45,200 bases of DNA from Prochlorococcus sp. AG-409-B05 (GCA_003216075.1 QCJK01000013.1:1-45200), one strand, 5' to 3'. Positions 17,054 to 26,415 are shown, counted from the first letter of the stretch. Made by a program: numbers and translations. Notes: a model not told the origin generated them from the sequence alone.

Positions 17054-17971
17054 TTAAATTATAAATGCATCAATTAAAGCTTTATTCTTAATTGATTCTA
17101 CAAGTAATTCCAAAGCTGTAAGTTCTGCTCCATGTGGGACCAGGCCAAGACTTGAGGCTAACCACCCAATTACTTGAGGGGCATTCATCCCCTTGGACTT
17201 AAGAATTGCTAAGCCCTCACTACCATCACGCTTAGACAACTTTTTGCCTTCATTATCACAAAAGATAGGGACATGAACATATTTTGTTGGGACCTGACCC
17301 AACGCCTCTATAACTGCCAATTGAGAACTTAATGCATTAACAAGATCTGTTCCCCTGACAACCTCGGTAATTCCAAGACTCAATTCATCAACAGCAGTAG
17401 CCAAATGATACCCAACCAATCCATCTGATCTTCTTAAAACAACGTCTCCGGACTTTTTGAGATATCTTTTACTGACCTTTAATCGCCAACTAGGCAATCT
17501 TTTGTCTTTAAACCCCCAGGACAATTTCAAATCTCTACAAGTACCTGGATACAAGATTAGAGAATTTCCTGTTCTAGGGATTTCTGTTAAGACACTACGG
17601 GTACAACGACAGGGATATAACATTCCTTGACTTCTAAGAGCTGAAAGAACTGAGTAGTAAAGACCTTTTCGTTGACTCTGGAAAACTATTGGTCCATCCC
17701 AATCCAGTCCCAACCATGCAAGATCATTCTGAAAGCCCTGTACTACTCCTGGCCTATTTCTAGGCTTATCAAGATCATCAACTCGTAAAATCCATAATCC
17801 GTTAGCCAATCTTGCTTTCAACCAAGAAATCAATGCAGTGCGTAGATTCCCAAAATGTAAAGCGCCCGTAGGAGATGGGGCGAACCGACCTCTATAGCCT
17901 TGTTTCCTAAGGATATGCCCCTCTTCAAGGTTGTTTTTAACGTGCTCTGGTAAACAGAAAGAATAATCCAT
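17054..17971 (-). CDS. gluQ: Glutamyl-queuosine tRNA(Asp) synthetase
   Basis: GluQ-RS attaches glutamate to queuosine at position 34 of tRNA-Asp. The 305-residue protein is a truncated glutamyl-tRNA synthetase: the HIGH-like motif is ALHFGN (residues 37-42), the KMSKS-like motif is KLSKR (244-248), and it has no anticodon-binding domain. The zinc site of the GluQ family is visible as C121-x-C123 and Y141-x3-C145 (YPCRCTRS, YPGTCRDL). Full-length GltX would be about 480 residues, which argues for GluQ. It follows hup on the minus strand, separated by a terminator. Confidence 0.88.
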   Translation of the reverse strand: MDYSFCLPEHVKNNLEEGHILRKQGYRGRFAPSPTGALHFGNLRTALISWLKARLANGLWILRVDDLDKPRNRPGVVQGFQNDLAWLGLDWDGPIVFQSQRKGLYYSVLSALRSQGMLYPCRCTRSVLTEIPRTGNSLILYPGTCRDLKLSWGFKDKRLPSWRLKVSKRYLKKSGDVVLRRSDGLVGYHLATAVDELSLGITEVVRGTDLVNALSSQLAVIEALGQVPTKYVHVPIFCDNEGKKLSKRDGSEGLAILKSKGMNAPQVIGWLASSLGLVPHGAELTALELLVESIKNKALIDAFII

Positions 17972-17975
17972 TAAA

Positions 17976-18009
17976 AAAGTTGAGGGAGATAGTCATAAAT
18001 ATCTCCCTC
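17976..18009 (-). terminator. Terminator of hup
   Basis: Read on the minus strand, GAGGGAGATA (18009-18000) and TATCTCCCTC (17991-17982) form a perfect 10-bp stem around an 8-base loop, followed by AACTTTTTTAA. A second, imperfect stem built on CCAAGGTGGT and ACCGCCTTGG lies between it and the hup stop. It separates hup from gluQ, whose start is only a few bases beyond. Confidence 0.85.
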
Positions 18010-18056
18010 GCACCAAGGTGGTCCAAAAACCGCCTTGGCATCGTCAAAAGGATTGC

Positions 18057-18332
18057 TCAACCCTGAACGCGATCTTTGAACATTTTTCCTGCAGTAAAAG
18101 CAGGAACACGCTTTGCAGGAATCTTTATTTTCTCACCAGTTTTGGGATTTAGGCCCTGACGAGCAGACCGATCACGTGGCTCGAAAGAGCCGAAACCAAG
18201 AATAGAAACCTTCTTGCCCTCTACTACTGAGTCAATGATGGTATCTATAGCGGCATCGACCACTAAAGAAACATCTGTCTTTGTGAGCTCTGTTCGAGCT
18301 GCGACGAGGTTGACCAGATCTGCTTTGTTCAT
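18057..18332 (-). CDS. hup: Nucleoid protein HU
   Basis: HU binds and bends DNA as a dimer. The 91-residue protein matches the family length, opening NKADLVNLVAARTELTKTDV and carrying the signature SILGFGSFEPRDRSARQGLNPKTGEKIKIPAKRVPAFTAGK, with the conserved proline of the DNA-intercalating arm in NPKTG. Start ATG at 18330-18332. The upstream 170 bases contain an unusually GC-rich segment, described separately. Likely transcribed alone, given the terminator behind it. Confidence 0.96.
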   Translation of the reverse strand: MNKADLVNLVAARTELTKTDVSLVVDAAIDTIIDSVVEGKKVSILGFGSFEPRDRSARQGLNPKTGEKIKIPAKRVPAFTAGKMFKDRVQG

Positions 18333-18499
18333 TGGAAAGAGGTGATTTAGCGGAGAGTGTTGAGTAACGCACCCAGTAAAGGAATACGCCAGAAATTTCT
18401 CTAAGCGCGCTAATCGTATGGAGCCAAGCCCCGGCCGGCAACCGAAAGAGGCTGTGTCGCAACGCTTTATACCTGTGATTTATCCATTAATTTTTCAAT

Positions 18500-19147
18500 T
18501 CAACACTCTTTCCAAGAGTCCCAAACAAAAAGTTGTCCATCCTTTGAGCTGCCAACCCCAACACCAGAAGCCAGTGATGGAGAGGAGTTTGGAGGAAGCC
18601 ACTTAAGTAATTTTTTTAAACTATTTCGCAGTCGAGTTGCATGAAATGTTTTTCGATCGATCAAATGACCAACTTGATCAATCTTTAAAGGAATTAGCAA
18701 ACGTCCACAGAACAGCACATTCCAAGGAGGTGGAGCGTACACAACACAACTCCCTGGAGTTGGTCCAGGAGTCCAAAGCACTCTAATTCCAGAAGTAGTT
18801 GTGTGTTCCTCAGAAAAGCTTGTTAAGCCTGATAGATCAGGGAGAAGATATGACTCCTGTTCCTGGACAAGAACTTTCCAGTCAAGAAGACTCTGCAACT
18901 CACTTACCCTGCCATGTGCATCTCTATTGGTAAGGACAATTAAGCAATTTCGCCCTCTGGCAAGCCTCTTCAAAGCAGCAAGGTTTGCTGTGTTAAAAGC
19001 AGGGCAATCAATCAAAACAGGTTCAGGGTCACAATCCAACCACCAAGAGAGCCCACCATTACTAGTGCTTTCAGCAGGCAAAACAAAGATCCCTTTCCTC
19101 AAGCAACTAGGATTGCTTAGAGAATCATCTGCATTTGAAGAAATCAT
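18500..19147 (-). CDS. Metallo-beta-lactamase-fold protein with degenerate metal site
   Basis: A 215-residue protein from the ATG at 19147 (a TTG at 19168 would add 7). The fold is suggested by GGLSWWLDCDPEPVLIDCPAFN near the N-terminus, LIVLTNRDAHGRVSEL, RVLWTPGPTPGSCVVY and VLFCGRLLI. These are the positions of the MBL motifs HxHxDH, TPGHTPGS and F-G-D-x-L. Here they read NRDAHGR (74-80), TPGPTPGS (126-133) and LFCGRLL (145-151): several metal ligands are replaced. A catalytic hydrolase role is therefore doubtful; a structural or ligand-binding role is more likely. Divergent from the glycogen debranching gene with a gap of about 40 bases. Confidence 0.72.
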   Translation of the reverse strand: MISSNADDSLSNPSCLRKGIFVLPAESTSNGGLSWWLDCDPEPVLIDCPAFNTANLAALKRLARGRNCLIVLTNRDAHGRVSELQSLLDWKVLVQEQESYLLPDLSGLTSFSEEHTTTSGIRVLWTPGPTPGSCVVYAPPPWNVLFCGRLLIPLKIDQVGHLIDRKTFHATRLRNSLKKLLKWLPPNSSPSLASGVGVGSSKDGQLFVWDSWKEC

Positions 19148-19186
19148 TCGATTGTTAAAAGTATTCAAAGAGTTATTTTGTGCTTA

Positions 19187-21292
19187 ATGTTTACTTCTTT
19201 GAGAGAAATAAAACCAGTCAGACCATTCCATCTAGGCAAACCTTTCCCCCTTGGTAGCACAATTACTCGAAGGGGGGTTAATTTCTCTGTGGCAGCACCA
19301 ACTGCCAGTCGTCTTGAATTACTTTTGTTTGCTAACGCAAATGACAACCATCCTGAGGAAATAATCGAGCTTACTGATCTGCATAAATCTGGAGACTACT
19401 GGCATATTGAAATAGAAGGATTGAGTGCAGGTTGTTGTTATGGCTATCGAGTATTTGGCCCAACAGATAATGAAGCAGAAAAATTCTTCCCCGAAAAAGT
19501 TTTAATAGACCCTTGTGCGAGATCAATCAGCGGATGGGATATATATAACAGGCACGCATCTAGTAATAATTTATCGAATATAGATGCTTGCTTGAAAGGC
19601 GTGGTTTGTGAGCGAGAACAATTTGATTTTGAAACTCATCCTCGTCCTAGACATCCATGGCATAAAACTATTATTTATGAGCTTCATCTAGGGGGGTTTA
19701 CTAATCCTCCTGAGTCTGGCTTGGAAATTAGTGAAAGGGGGACTTTCCTTGGTCTCATTAAAAAACTTCCTTATCTTCATCACCTAGGTGTGACGACAAT
19801 TGAGCTCCTACCTGTTTTCTGCTTTGATCCTTCTGATGCTCCATCTGGGCTTGAAAATTACTGGGGATATAGCCCATTAAACTGGTTTACTCCACACCCT
19901 AATTATCTAGTAGGGAATGACCCATTACAAGCTCGCCAACAAGTTAGAGACTTAGTTGCTGCTTGCCATGATCATGAGATAGAAGTTCTTCTTGACGTTG
20001 TCTACAATCACACTACTGAAGGCAACCACAATGGACCAACAATCAGTTGGAAAGGATTTGGGGAATCTCTTTATTACCATCAAAATAACGAAGGAGAATA
20101 TTTAGATGTAACTGGTTGTGGAAATAGCATTGCTGCAAATCGTCCTCTAGTTAGAAAATTAATTCTCGAATCCCTTCTGTGCTGGTCTACCGAACTGGGC
20201 ATTGATGGATTTAGATTTGATTTGGGCATTGCTCTTAGCAGGGGAGAAAAGCTTGTTCCACTTGATTCGCCACCACTTTTCGAGGAAATAGAAGGAAATC
20301 CAGCTTTAAGTGACTTGAAGTTGATAAGCGAACCTTGGGACTGCGATGGTCTTTATCGAATAGCAGACTTTCCTGCAAAAAGAGTTTGCACCTGGAACGG
20401 ATGTTTTAGAGATGACATCAGAAAGTTCTGGAAAGGAGATAAATACAGCACATGGCCACTTAAAGATCGACTCATAGGAAGTCCAAGCCTTTACAAGGAC
20501 AACCAAACATCCCCTCAACGATCAGTAAATTTCATCACATCACACGATGGATTCACCCTGAATGATTTAGTGAGTTTCAATTGCAAACATAACCTCGCGA
20601 ATGGAGAGAACAACCGTGATGGTGAGAATCACAACAACAGTTGGAATCACGGAATCGAAGGTCCAAGTAGCGATAAAACTTTAAATATTCTGAGAAGTCG
20701 ACAGCAAAGAAATCTCTTATCAACACTACTTCTTTCCCCAGGAATACCTATGCTTTTAATGGGAGATGAATTAAGTAGAAGTAAGGGAGGCAATAACAAC
20801 ACCTGGTGCCAAAACAATCCTCTTGGATGGATGGTCTGGGATGAGAACCACTGCGATTTAAGACTCCATGAATTCGTAAGAAAATTATTAGTTATTCGTA
20901 AACGACTTCCCGAACTATTTAGTCCTTCAATTCCTCCTGCCGAAATAATCAAAAATGCGGACAATCCTAAAAAAGAATTTTGGCTGGAATGGCATGGGGT
21001 CAAACTTAAACAACCTGATTGGAGTGACTGGTCTCACACCATCAGCTATAGCCTCAATAAAGATTCAAGTGGTTCAGTCATGTGGATGGGATTGAACGCC
21101 TATAGCAAATCAATGATTTTTGAACTACCTCATTCCACTTCCTCATGGGAACTCATTCTTGACACAGCCTGTCCCAATTCAGAGGATGTTCCAATCCAGC
21201 CAATTGTTATAACCCAAAATAAAATCTGCTTAGAAAGCAGGAGCTTAGTAGTGGTGCTTTCCAACGAATATGCTTCCAAGCTTTCAAACTGA
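19187..21292 (+). CDS. glgX: Glycogen debranching enzyme (isoamylase type, GH13)
   Basis: It hydrolyses alpha-1,6 branches of glycogen, the night-time carbon store. The protein (701 residues from ATG 19187) has an N-terminal CBM48 domain (PFPLGSTITRRGVNFSVAAPTASRLELLLF) and a GH13 barrel with VYNHTTEG, nucleophile Asp about 345 (GFRFDLG), acid/base Glu about 382 (LISEPWD) and transition-state Asp about 454 (TSHDGFTL). The loop NGENNRDGENHNNSWNHG is typical of isoamylase and GlgX. Length is full. It is followed by tRNA-Gly on the other strand and then a sugar symporter gene. Confidence 0.93.
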   Translation: MFTSLREIKPVRPFHLGKPFPLGSTITRRGVNFSVAAPTASRLELLLFANANDNHPEEIIELTDLHKSGDYWHIEIEGLSAGCCYGYRVFGPTDNEAEKFFPEKVLIDPCARSISGWDIYNRHASSNNLSNIDACLKGVVCEREQFDFETHPRPRHPWHKTIIYELHLGGFTNPPESGLEISERGTFLGLIKKLPYLHHLGVTTIELLPVFCFDPSDAPSGLENYWGYSPLNWFTPHPNYLVGNDPLQARQQVRDLVAACHDHEIEVLLDVVYNHTTEGNHNGPTISWKGFGESLYYHQNNEGEYLDVTGCGNSIAANRPLVRKLILESLLCWSTELGIDGFRFDLGIALSRGEKLVPLDSPPLFEEIEGNPALSDLKLISEPWDCDGLYRIADFPAKRVCTWNGCFRDDIRKFWKGDKYSTWPLKDRLIGSPSLYKDNQTSPQRSVNFITSHDGFTLNDLVSFNCKHNLANGENNRDGENHNNSWNHGIEGPSSDKTLNILRSRQQRNLLSTLLLSPGIPMLLMGDELSRSKGGNNNTWCQNNPLGWMVWDENHCDLRLHEFVRKLLVIRKRLPELFSPSIPPAEIIKNADNPKKEFWLEWHGVKLKQPDWSDWSHTISYSLNKDSSGSVMWMGLNAYSKSMIFELPHSTSSWELILDTACPNSEDVPIQPIVITQNKICLESRSLVVVLSNEYASKLSN

Positions 21293-21309
21293 TTTCACTA
21301 ATTCAACGA

Positions 21310-21380
<71 letters not shown>

Positions 21381-21463
21381 GCCAAATAAAAGAACCATTC
21401 CGGAATCGGGGGCTCTTTTCAAGCACTATTGCATTATGACCTTCCACGTCCATTTTTAAAAGC

Positions 21464-22864
21464 TTGTCAAAGTCAACACTAGTCGCAGGAGGCTCACGCC
21501 AAAGGCTAATGATCTCTTATGGACTAGGAGATGCTGGTACAGGTTTGGCCGCTACACAACTGGGCTTCTATCTCTTTCCCTTCTTCACCAGTAAAGCCCT
21601 ACTCCCTGCTTTTATTGCAGGCTCACTGTTGATGGTTATTAAAATTTGGGATGCCATCAATGATCCACTTATTGGATGGTTAAGCGATCACACAAATTCA
21701 AAATGGGGGCCAAGACTGCCATGGATGATGGTTGCAGCAATACCTTTAGGCCTTAGTCTCGCTGCAATGTGGTGGGTTCCGATAGGAGATACAACTCAAA
21801 AAACCATTTATTACGCAGTAATGGCAATATTTTTAATGACAGCTTATACAAGCGTTAATCTTCCATATGCGGCACTTTCGACCGAGTTAACAGAAAAAAC
21901 ATCAGTACGAACTCGTCTTAATGCTGCAAGATTTACCGGTTCAATATTGGCAGGTTTTACAGGTTTAATTGTTGCGGCAAAGCTCCTTTCTGGCGGAGAT
22001 AATGGTTATCTAGCGATGGGGAGAATTACAGGTTCAATAGCAACATTGACAACTTTAATATCTTGCATTGGTTTAGCTCCTTATGCAAAAAAAGCCAGAA
22101 GGCCCTCAGGCCGGCCAGAGCCATTTAAAAGTCAGCTCAGAAGAGTTCTTAATAATAAGAAGTTCATTCAAGTTATTGGCCTTTATCTGCTCCTCTGGTG
22201 TGGATTACAACTTATGCAAACTGTCTCACTTATATATATTGAACAAGTAATGCAAGTTCCAACAACTCTCTCAAAGTGGATGCCGATTCCATTTCAATTA
22301 AGTGCTCTCATAGGATTGCAAGGATGGAGTTTTTTTTCAAACCGATTTGGAAGGATTTCTGCTCTTTACTGGGGAGGAAGTATCTGGATTATTTCTTGCA
22401 TTCTGGCAATGTTATTACCTCCTCTTTCTGCTGGAAACACTATCGAGGATCTTCTCACTTTTGAAAGTTTGGAAGGAATAAAAATGCTAATACTAATTTT
22501 CACTATTGTATTAGCTGGTTTGGGTGCATCTACTGCTTATTTGATTCCATGGTCCTTACTCCCAGATGCAATTGACTCAGACCCAGAAAAACCTGCAGGA
22601 ATTTATACAGCTTGGATGGTATTTGTTCAAAAGATTGGAATTGGACTAAGCGTTCAACTGCTAGGTGTCCTCCTCTCAATAGCTGGCTACCAAGCATCAA
22701 CCAACTGCAACAATTCGCTTAATTGCTTTGAACAGCCAACTACTGCTCTTATAACCATTCGAATCTGCATGGGATTTATCCCAATAATTCTTGTCGCAAC
22801 AGGCCTACTCATAATGCGACGCTGGCCTGATCGAGGAGCACATTTACATACCATGCAGTCATGA
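21464..22864 (+). CDS. GPH-family sugar:cation symporter
   Basis: A 466-residue polytopic membrane protein of the glycoside-pentoside-hexuronide family within MFS. The start SRQRLMISYGLGDAGTGLAATQLGFYLFPFFT and the motif KIWDAINDPLIGWLSDHTNSKWGPRLPWM (cation-binding helix, with Asp residues and the RxG loop) are diagnostic. About 12 helices. The substrate is unknown. The chosen start is a TTG at 21464; an ATG at 21512 (ISYGLGD) is an alternative that keeps the whole family core. It overlaps the permease gene behind it by 4 bases (ATGA), so it belongs to that operon. Confidence 0.85.
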   Translation: MSKSTLVAGGSRQRLMISYGLGDAGTGLAATQLGFYLFPFFTSKALLPAFIAGSLLMVIKIWDAINDPLIGWLSDHTNSKWGPRLPWMMVAAIPLGLSLAAMWWVPIGDTTQKTIYYAVMAIFLMTAYTSVNLPYAALSTELTEKTSVRTRLNAARFTGSILAGFTGLIVAAKLLSGGDNGYLAMGRITGSIATLTTLISCIGLAPYAKKARRPSGRPEPFKSQLRRVLNNKKFIQVIGLYLLLWCGLQLMQTVSLIYIEQVMQVPTTLSKWMPIPFQLSALIGLQGWSFFSNRFGRISALYWGGSIWIISCILAMLLPPLSAGNTIEDLLTFESLEGIKMLILIFTIVLAGLGASTAYLIPWSLLPDAIDSDPEKPAGIYTAWMVFVQKIGIGLSVQLLGVLLSIAGYQASTNCNNSLNCFEQPTTALITIRICMGFIPIILVATGLLIMRRWPDRGAHLHTMQS

Positions 22865-23607
22865 ATACACCACGATGGTTAAAACGTTTTTTCAGCAGTC
22901 TTATGATTGGTGGACAAGCAGTTGCTGCGACCTCAAGAGGCCGCATAAATTCTATTGATCTCTTTGATCAACTTATGGAGGCAGGGCCAGGAAGCTTCCT
23001 AATCGTATTGATCACAGGAATAGCAGCAGGAACAGTTTTCAATATTCAAGTTGCTGCAGAACTAAGCAGACAAGGTGTTGGTTCCCAAGTTGGAGGATTA
23101 TTAGCCATAGGAATGGCAAGAGAAATAGCTCCTTTGCTTACCGCAACACTCCTCACAGGAAAAGTTGCAACGGCTTATGCCGCACAACTGGGGACCATGA
23201 AAGTGACGGAACAAATCGATGCAATCACTATGCTTCGCACTGACCCTGTGGAATATCTAGTCGTTCCACGTTTATTAGCAATGGTGGTTATGGCGCCAGT
23301 TCAATGTTTACTATTTTTTAGTGTTGCACTTTGGAGCGGTCAACTAAGTAGCACGGCCCTATACCAAATCCCTCCTGATGTTTTTTGGGGTTCTGTTCGT
23401 GATTGGCTAATTCTTAGTGATATTCCATTCATGCTGATTAAGGCTGTTGTATTTGGTCTGCTCGTTGCCGTGCTTGCTTGTGGCTGGGGCCTTACTACCC
23501 GCGGAGGCCCTAAAGAAGTTGGCACAAGCACGACAGGTGCCGTTGTAATGGCACTTGTAACGGTCTCATTAATGGATGTTGTACTAACCCAAATCCTCTT
23601 TGGCTAA
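22861..23607 (+). CDS. mlaE: MlaE-type ABC transporter permease (lipid/organic solvent)
   Basis: The 248-residue protein matches the MlaE/YrbE/Ycf63/TGD1 permease family, which moves phospholipids between outer and inner membranes, together with an MlaF ATPase and an MCE protein. Visible signatures include GIAAGTVFNIQVAAELSRQGVGSQVGGLLAIGMAREIAPLLTATLLTGKVATAYAAQLGTMKVTEQIDA and the C-terminal TRGGPKEVGTSTTGAVV. The ATPase and MCE partners are not in this window. It overlaps the symporter gene upstream and its stop overlaps the next start (TAATG), so it sits in the middle of a coupled operon. Confidence 0.92.
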   Translation: MNTPRWLKRFFSSLMIGGQAVAATSRGRINSIDLFDQLMEAGPGSFLIVLITGIAAGTVFNIQVAAELSRQGVGSQVGGLLAIGMAREIAPLLTATLLTGKVATAYAAQLGTMKVTEQIDAITMLRTDPVEYLVVPRLLAMVVMAPVQCLLFFSVALWSGQLSSTALYQIPPDVFWGSVRDWLILSDIPFMLIKAVVFGLLVAVLACGWGLTTRGGPKEVGTSTTGAVVMALVTVSLMDVVLTQILFG

Positions 23608-24044
23608 TGTCACTAAATTCTTCAACCCAATTAAATCCTAATCAGAATGTCTTTCTCCCCCAAAATCATCAGTTACCAATACTTATTACAGTTTTTGGTC
23701 TACTAGTCTTTTTACTTCCAATTAATCACTGGCCAGCAATCTTGTTAACAAGTTTTGGGCTATTTCTACTGTTGCAATCGTTCACCCTCAAATTGGAATT
23801 CACCGATGATGCTCTAGTCGTTTGGCAATTAGGCAAAGAATTACGCAGATTCCCTTTCAAGAATTGGCTTGCATGGCGTCTTTTCTTCCCAAAACTACCT
23901 GGGCTTTTTTACTTTCGAGAAGAAGCAAGTCCCCACCTCTTACCAATTCTTTTTGAGCCCAAAGCACTCGAAGAGCAGCTAAGGCTAAGAGTTGGCTCTC
24001 TTGAATCTCCTCATCAGGCTTCCTCAAAAGATCAAAAGAGCTAA
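23607..24044 (+). CDS. DUF3119-family membrane protein
   Basis: A 145-residue cyanobacterial protein. Residues about 23-52 (LPILITVFGLLVFLLPINHWPAILLTSFGLFLLL) form one or two membrane helices, followed by a soluble part (LEFTDDALVVWQLGKELRRFPFKNWLAWRLFFPKLPGLFYFREEASPHLLPILF) resembling a small PH-like beta domain. The DUF3119 call is from recognised sequence pattern and from its usual position in picocyanobacterial genomes behind mlaE. Function unknown. It begins within the stop codon of mlaE. Confidence 0.8.
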   Translation: MSLNSSTQLNPNQNVFLPQNHQLPILITVFGLLVFLLPINHWPAILLTSFGLFLLLQSFTLKLEFTDDALVVWQLGKELRRFPFKNWLAWRLFFPKLPGLFYFREEASPHLLPILFEPKALEEQLRLRVGSLESPHQASSKDQKS

Positions 24045-24071
24045 CAACTATCAATCATCCCTCCAAGGTGA

Positions 24072-25070
24072 ATGTCTGAAACCGATCTTCCTACCCAAAA
24101 GGAACCAACCATAGATAGATCTGAATTGGGAACCCCTCCCCCTCAAAAGCAACCCGTTGAACAACCTTCATCAGAAATTGAGGCAAAACAAATATCTAAG
24201 GCAGATTTATCTCCTGTTTTAGAGATCGCATTTAGAGAGTTAACAGAACATCGCAACAAACTTCAAGAAGAAATCAAGGATCTTTCCAAACGAAAATCTC
24301 AACTCGAGGAAGAGGTTAAAACTTCCTTCTCAGGACAAGCTGATTCAATAGCAAGACGCGTAAAAGGATTTCAGGACTACCTAACAGGGGCTCTTCAAGA
24401 TCTTGCTCATTCAGCAGAAAAATTAGAGCTAATTGTTCAACCTGTTGTTGTAAAGCCCTCTCCTCTCGATCAAAATCAAGCAATTTCGAAGGTAGAAACC
24501 AATGAAAAAGTCCTTGCCATTGCTGACACTTTCAAACCTGATGAATCACTAATCCTAGAATGCCTAGAAGAGTTTCTTGGTCAACCTGACTTTTATGCAG
24601 AGCCATGGAAACTTCGAAGAAGTCTTCAAAAAAATGAAATAGAGCTCCTGAAAGATTGGTTCTTCAGTATGGGTGGAAGAGGTGCGCAACCCAGCATGGG
24701 AAGCAGGCCAAGAAATGTCCTTATATCAGCAGCCTTGATCTCAATTCTTGGTGAACTATATGGAGACCGTTTTCAGACCCTGGTTTTAGCTAGCAAACCT
24801 GAACGTCTAGGAGAATGGCGAAGAGGTCTTCAAGATGCTTTGGGACTTAATCGAGAAGACTTTGGTCCTAATAGCGGAATAGTTCTATTTGAAAGAGCTG
24901 ATGGAGTCATAGACCGTGCAGATCGTCTAGAAGAAAGAGGTGAAGTACCATTGATAATTGTTGATGCTGCGGAACAACAGATTGATGTTCCGATTTTGCA
25001 ATTCCCTCTTTGGTTAGCTTTTGCTGCTGGGTCTGAAGAGATCTACTCAGAAGAGGAAGAACTTCTCTAA
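24072..25070 (+). CDS. DUF3086-family protein with coiled coil
   Basis: A 332-residue soluble protein specific to cyanobacteria. After a polar N-terminus (TDLPTQKEPTIDRSELGTPP) there is a coiled coil at about residues 50-85 (FRELTEHRNKLQEEIKDLSKRKSQLEEEV), then a globular domain with FKPDESLILECLEEFLGQPDFYAEPWKLRRSLQ and MGGRGAQPSMGSRPRNVLISAALISILGELYGDRF. Its role is not known. It begins 27 bases after the DUF3119 gene and its stop overlaps the plsY start, so it is co-expressed with lipid-related genes. Confidence 0.82.
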   Translation: MSETDLPTQKEPTIDRSELGTPPPQKQPVEQPSSEIEAKQISKADLSPVLEIAFRELTEHRNKLQEEIKDLSKRKSQLEEEVKTSFSGQADSIARRVKGFQDYLTGALQDLAHSAEKLELIVQPVVVKPSPLDQNQAISKVETNEKVLAIADTFKPDESLILECLEEFLGQPDFYAEPWKLRRSLQKNEIELLKDWFFSMGGRGAQPSMGSRPRNVLISAALISILGELYGDRFQTLVLASKPERLGEWRRGLQDALGLNREDFGPNSGIVLFERADGVIDRADRLEERGEVPLIIVDAAEQQIDVPILQFPLWLAFAAGSEEIYSEEEELL

Positions 25071-25687
25071 TGGAACTTTCGTCTCAATTCTCAAAGTTAT
25101 TAATTCTGGCAATAGGGTATTTACTCGGATCTATTCCTTCTGGGTATCTTGCAGGCCAAATGCTTGCGGGGATTGACTTACGTCAGATGGGTTCTGGCTC
25201 AACAGGCGCAACTAATGTTTTGCGCCATGTAGGGAAGGGACCTGCATTAATCGTTTTTATAGTAGACGTATCAAAAGGGGTGATACCTGTATTAATAGCC
25301 AAGGCACTACTTCTTGAAGACAATTGGCAAGTAGCTGCTGGGCTAACAGCCTTAATTGGTCATATATGGCCTATTTGGCTGAAATTCAAAGGAGGGAAAG
25401 CAGTCGCTACAGGGCTAGGAATATTCCTTGGGCTCTCATGGCCGGTTGGCTTAGCATGCTTAGGAATCTTTCTAACAACAATTAGTCTCAGCAAAATAGT
25501 TTCTTTATCTAGCATCATTGCTGCACTAAGCCTTCCATTAATCATGGCTTTAAGCTTTCCAAAAGGAGAGTTTCAAGTCGCCTACTTTGTAGTCAGTCTT
25601 GCTGCAATGTCGGTAGTAATCTGGAGGCATAGAAGCAATTTAAATCGTTTAATTTCTGGGACTGAACCAAAAGTCGGACAATCCTAG
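25070..25687 (+). CDS. plsY: Glycerol-3-phosphate acyltransferase PlsY
   Basis: PlsY transfers an acyl group from acyl-phosphate to glycerol-3-phosphate, the first step of phospholipid synthesis, in the cytoplasmic membrane. The 205-residue polytopic protein has the three family motifs: [30 protein letters not shown], and the phosphate-binding [21 protein letters not shown]. It overlaps the DUF3086 stop by one base (TAATG). It is convergent with pyrF, and the two genes end on the same CTAG tetranucleotide, leaving no intergenic space. Confidence 0.95.
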   Translation: MELSSQFSKLLILAIGYLLGSIPSGYLAGQMLAGIDLRQMGSGSTGATNVLRHVGKGPALIVFIVDVSKGVIPVLIAKALLLEDNWQVAAGLTALIGHIWPIWLKFKGGKAVATGLGIFLGLSWPVGLACLGIFLTTISLSKIVSLSSIIAALSLPLIMALSFPKGEFQVAYFVVSLAAMSVVIWRHRSNLNRLISGTEPKVGQS

Positions 25688-26415
25688 TGAGTATTGACTA
25701 GTTCATCGCAACAACGACTAAATGCATTCGCAGGATTAATTGATCGTGTAATCGGTCTCCCGATAACTAATCTAGATGCCCCTGCCTTTAATGCATCAGC
25801 TGGACTCATGACCCTTGACTGATCTCCTGACTCACACCCTAATGGCCTTATTCCCGGAGTAACCAATTCAAAAGGCTCTGGATGATTTCTTCTTAAGGAA
25901 GATACTTCTAAAGGAGAGCATACACATCCGCCTATCCCAGCCTTCTTAGCCAAATCAGCCAGAGCCACCACTCTATCCTCTAGGCATTCAGTAATAGATA
26001 GCTCCTCAGCAAAACTATTGGCATCCCAACTAGTCAAAACAGTAACGGCCAAAAGGGTTGGAGCAGGCAAACCTCCTCTTTCAGCACCTGCAATCGCTGA
26101 CTCCTGTGCTGCCAAAAGAGCATTTAATCCAGCACAAGCATGCACAGTTATCAACTCTGCACCTGTTTTGGCCGCTTCACGACAAGCAGCGGCCATCGTG
26201 ACTGGAATATCATGAAATTTCAGATCCAAAAAAATCTTAAGTCCCTTCTTTCGCAAATCAATCAGAAAATCTGGGCCTGCATTCAAAAAGAGCTCAAGTC
26301 CAACTTTTACCCAACGAAGATCAGGGATTCTGCTAATAAATAATAATGCTTCTTCAGGACTCATACCATCTAGAGCGACTATTAATTGGTCAGCAGGATC
26401 AGAATAAAGTTGCAT
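25684..26415 (-). CDS. pyrF: Orotidine 5'-phosphate decarboxylase
   Basis: PyrF makes UMP from OMP, the last step of de novo pyrimidine synthesis. The 243-residue TIM-barrel protein contains [16 protein letters not shown], the catalytic charged network in [15 protein letters not shown] (DxKxxDIP), and the phosphate-binding [21 protein letters not shown] complete-length group I enzyme. It is downstream of tyrS on the same strand with a 25-base gap, consistent with co-transcription. Confidence 0.96.
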   Translation of the reverse strand: MQLYSDPADQLIVALDGMSPEEALLFISRIPDLRWVKVGLELFLNAGPDFLIDLRKKGLKIFLDLKFHDIPVTMAAACREAAKTGAELITVHACAGLNALLAAQESAIAGAERGGLPAPTLLAVTVLTSWDANSFAEELSITECLEDRVVALADLAKKAGIGGCVCSPLEVSSLRRNHPEPFELVTPGIRPLGCESGDQSRVMSPADALKAGASRLVIGRPITRSINPANAFSRCCDELVNTH

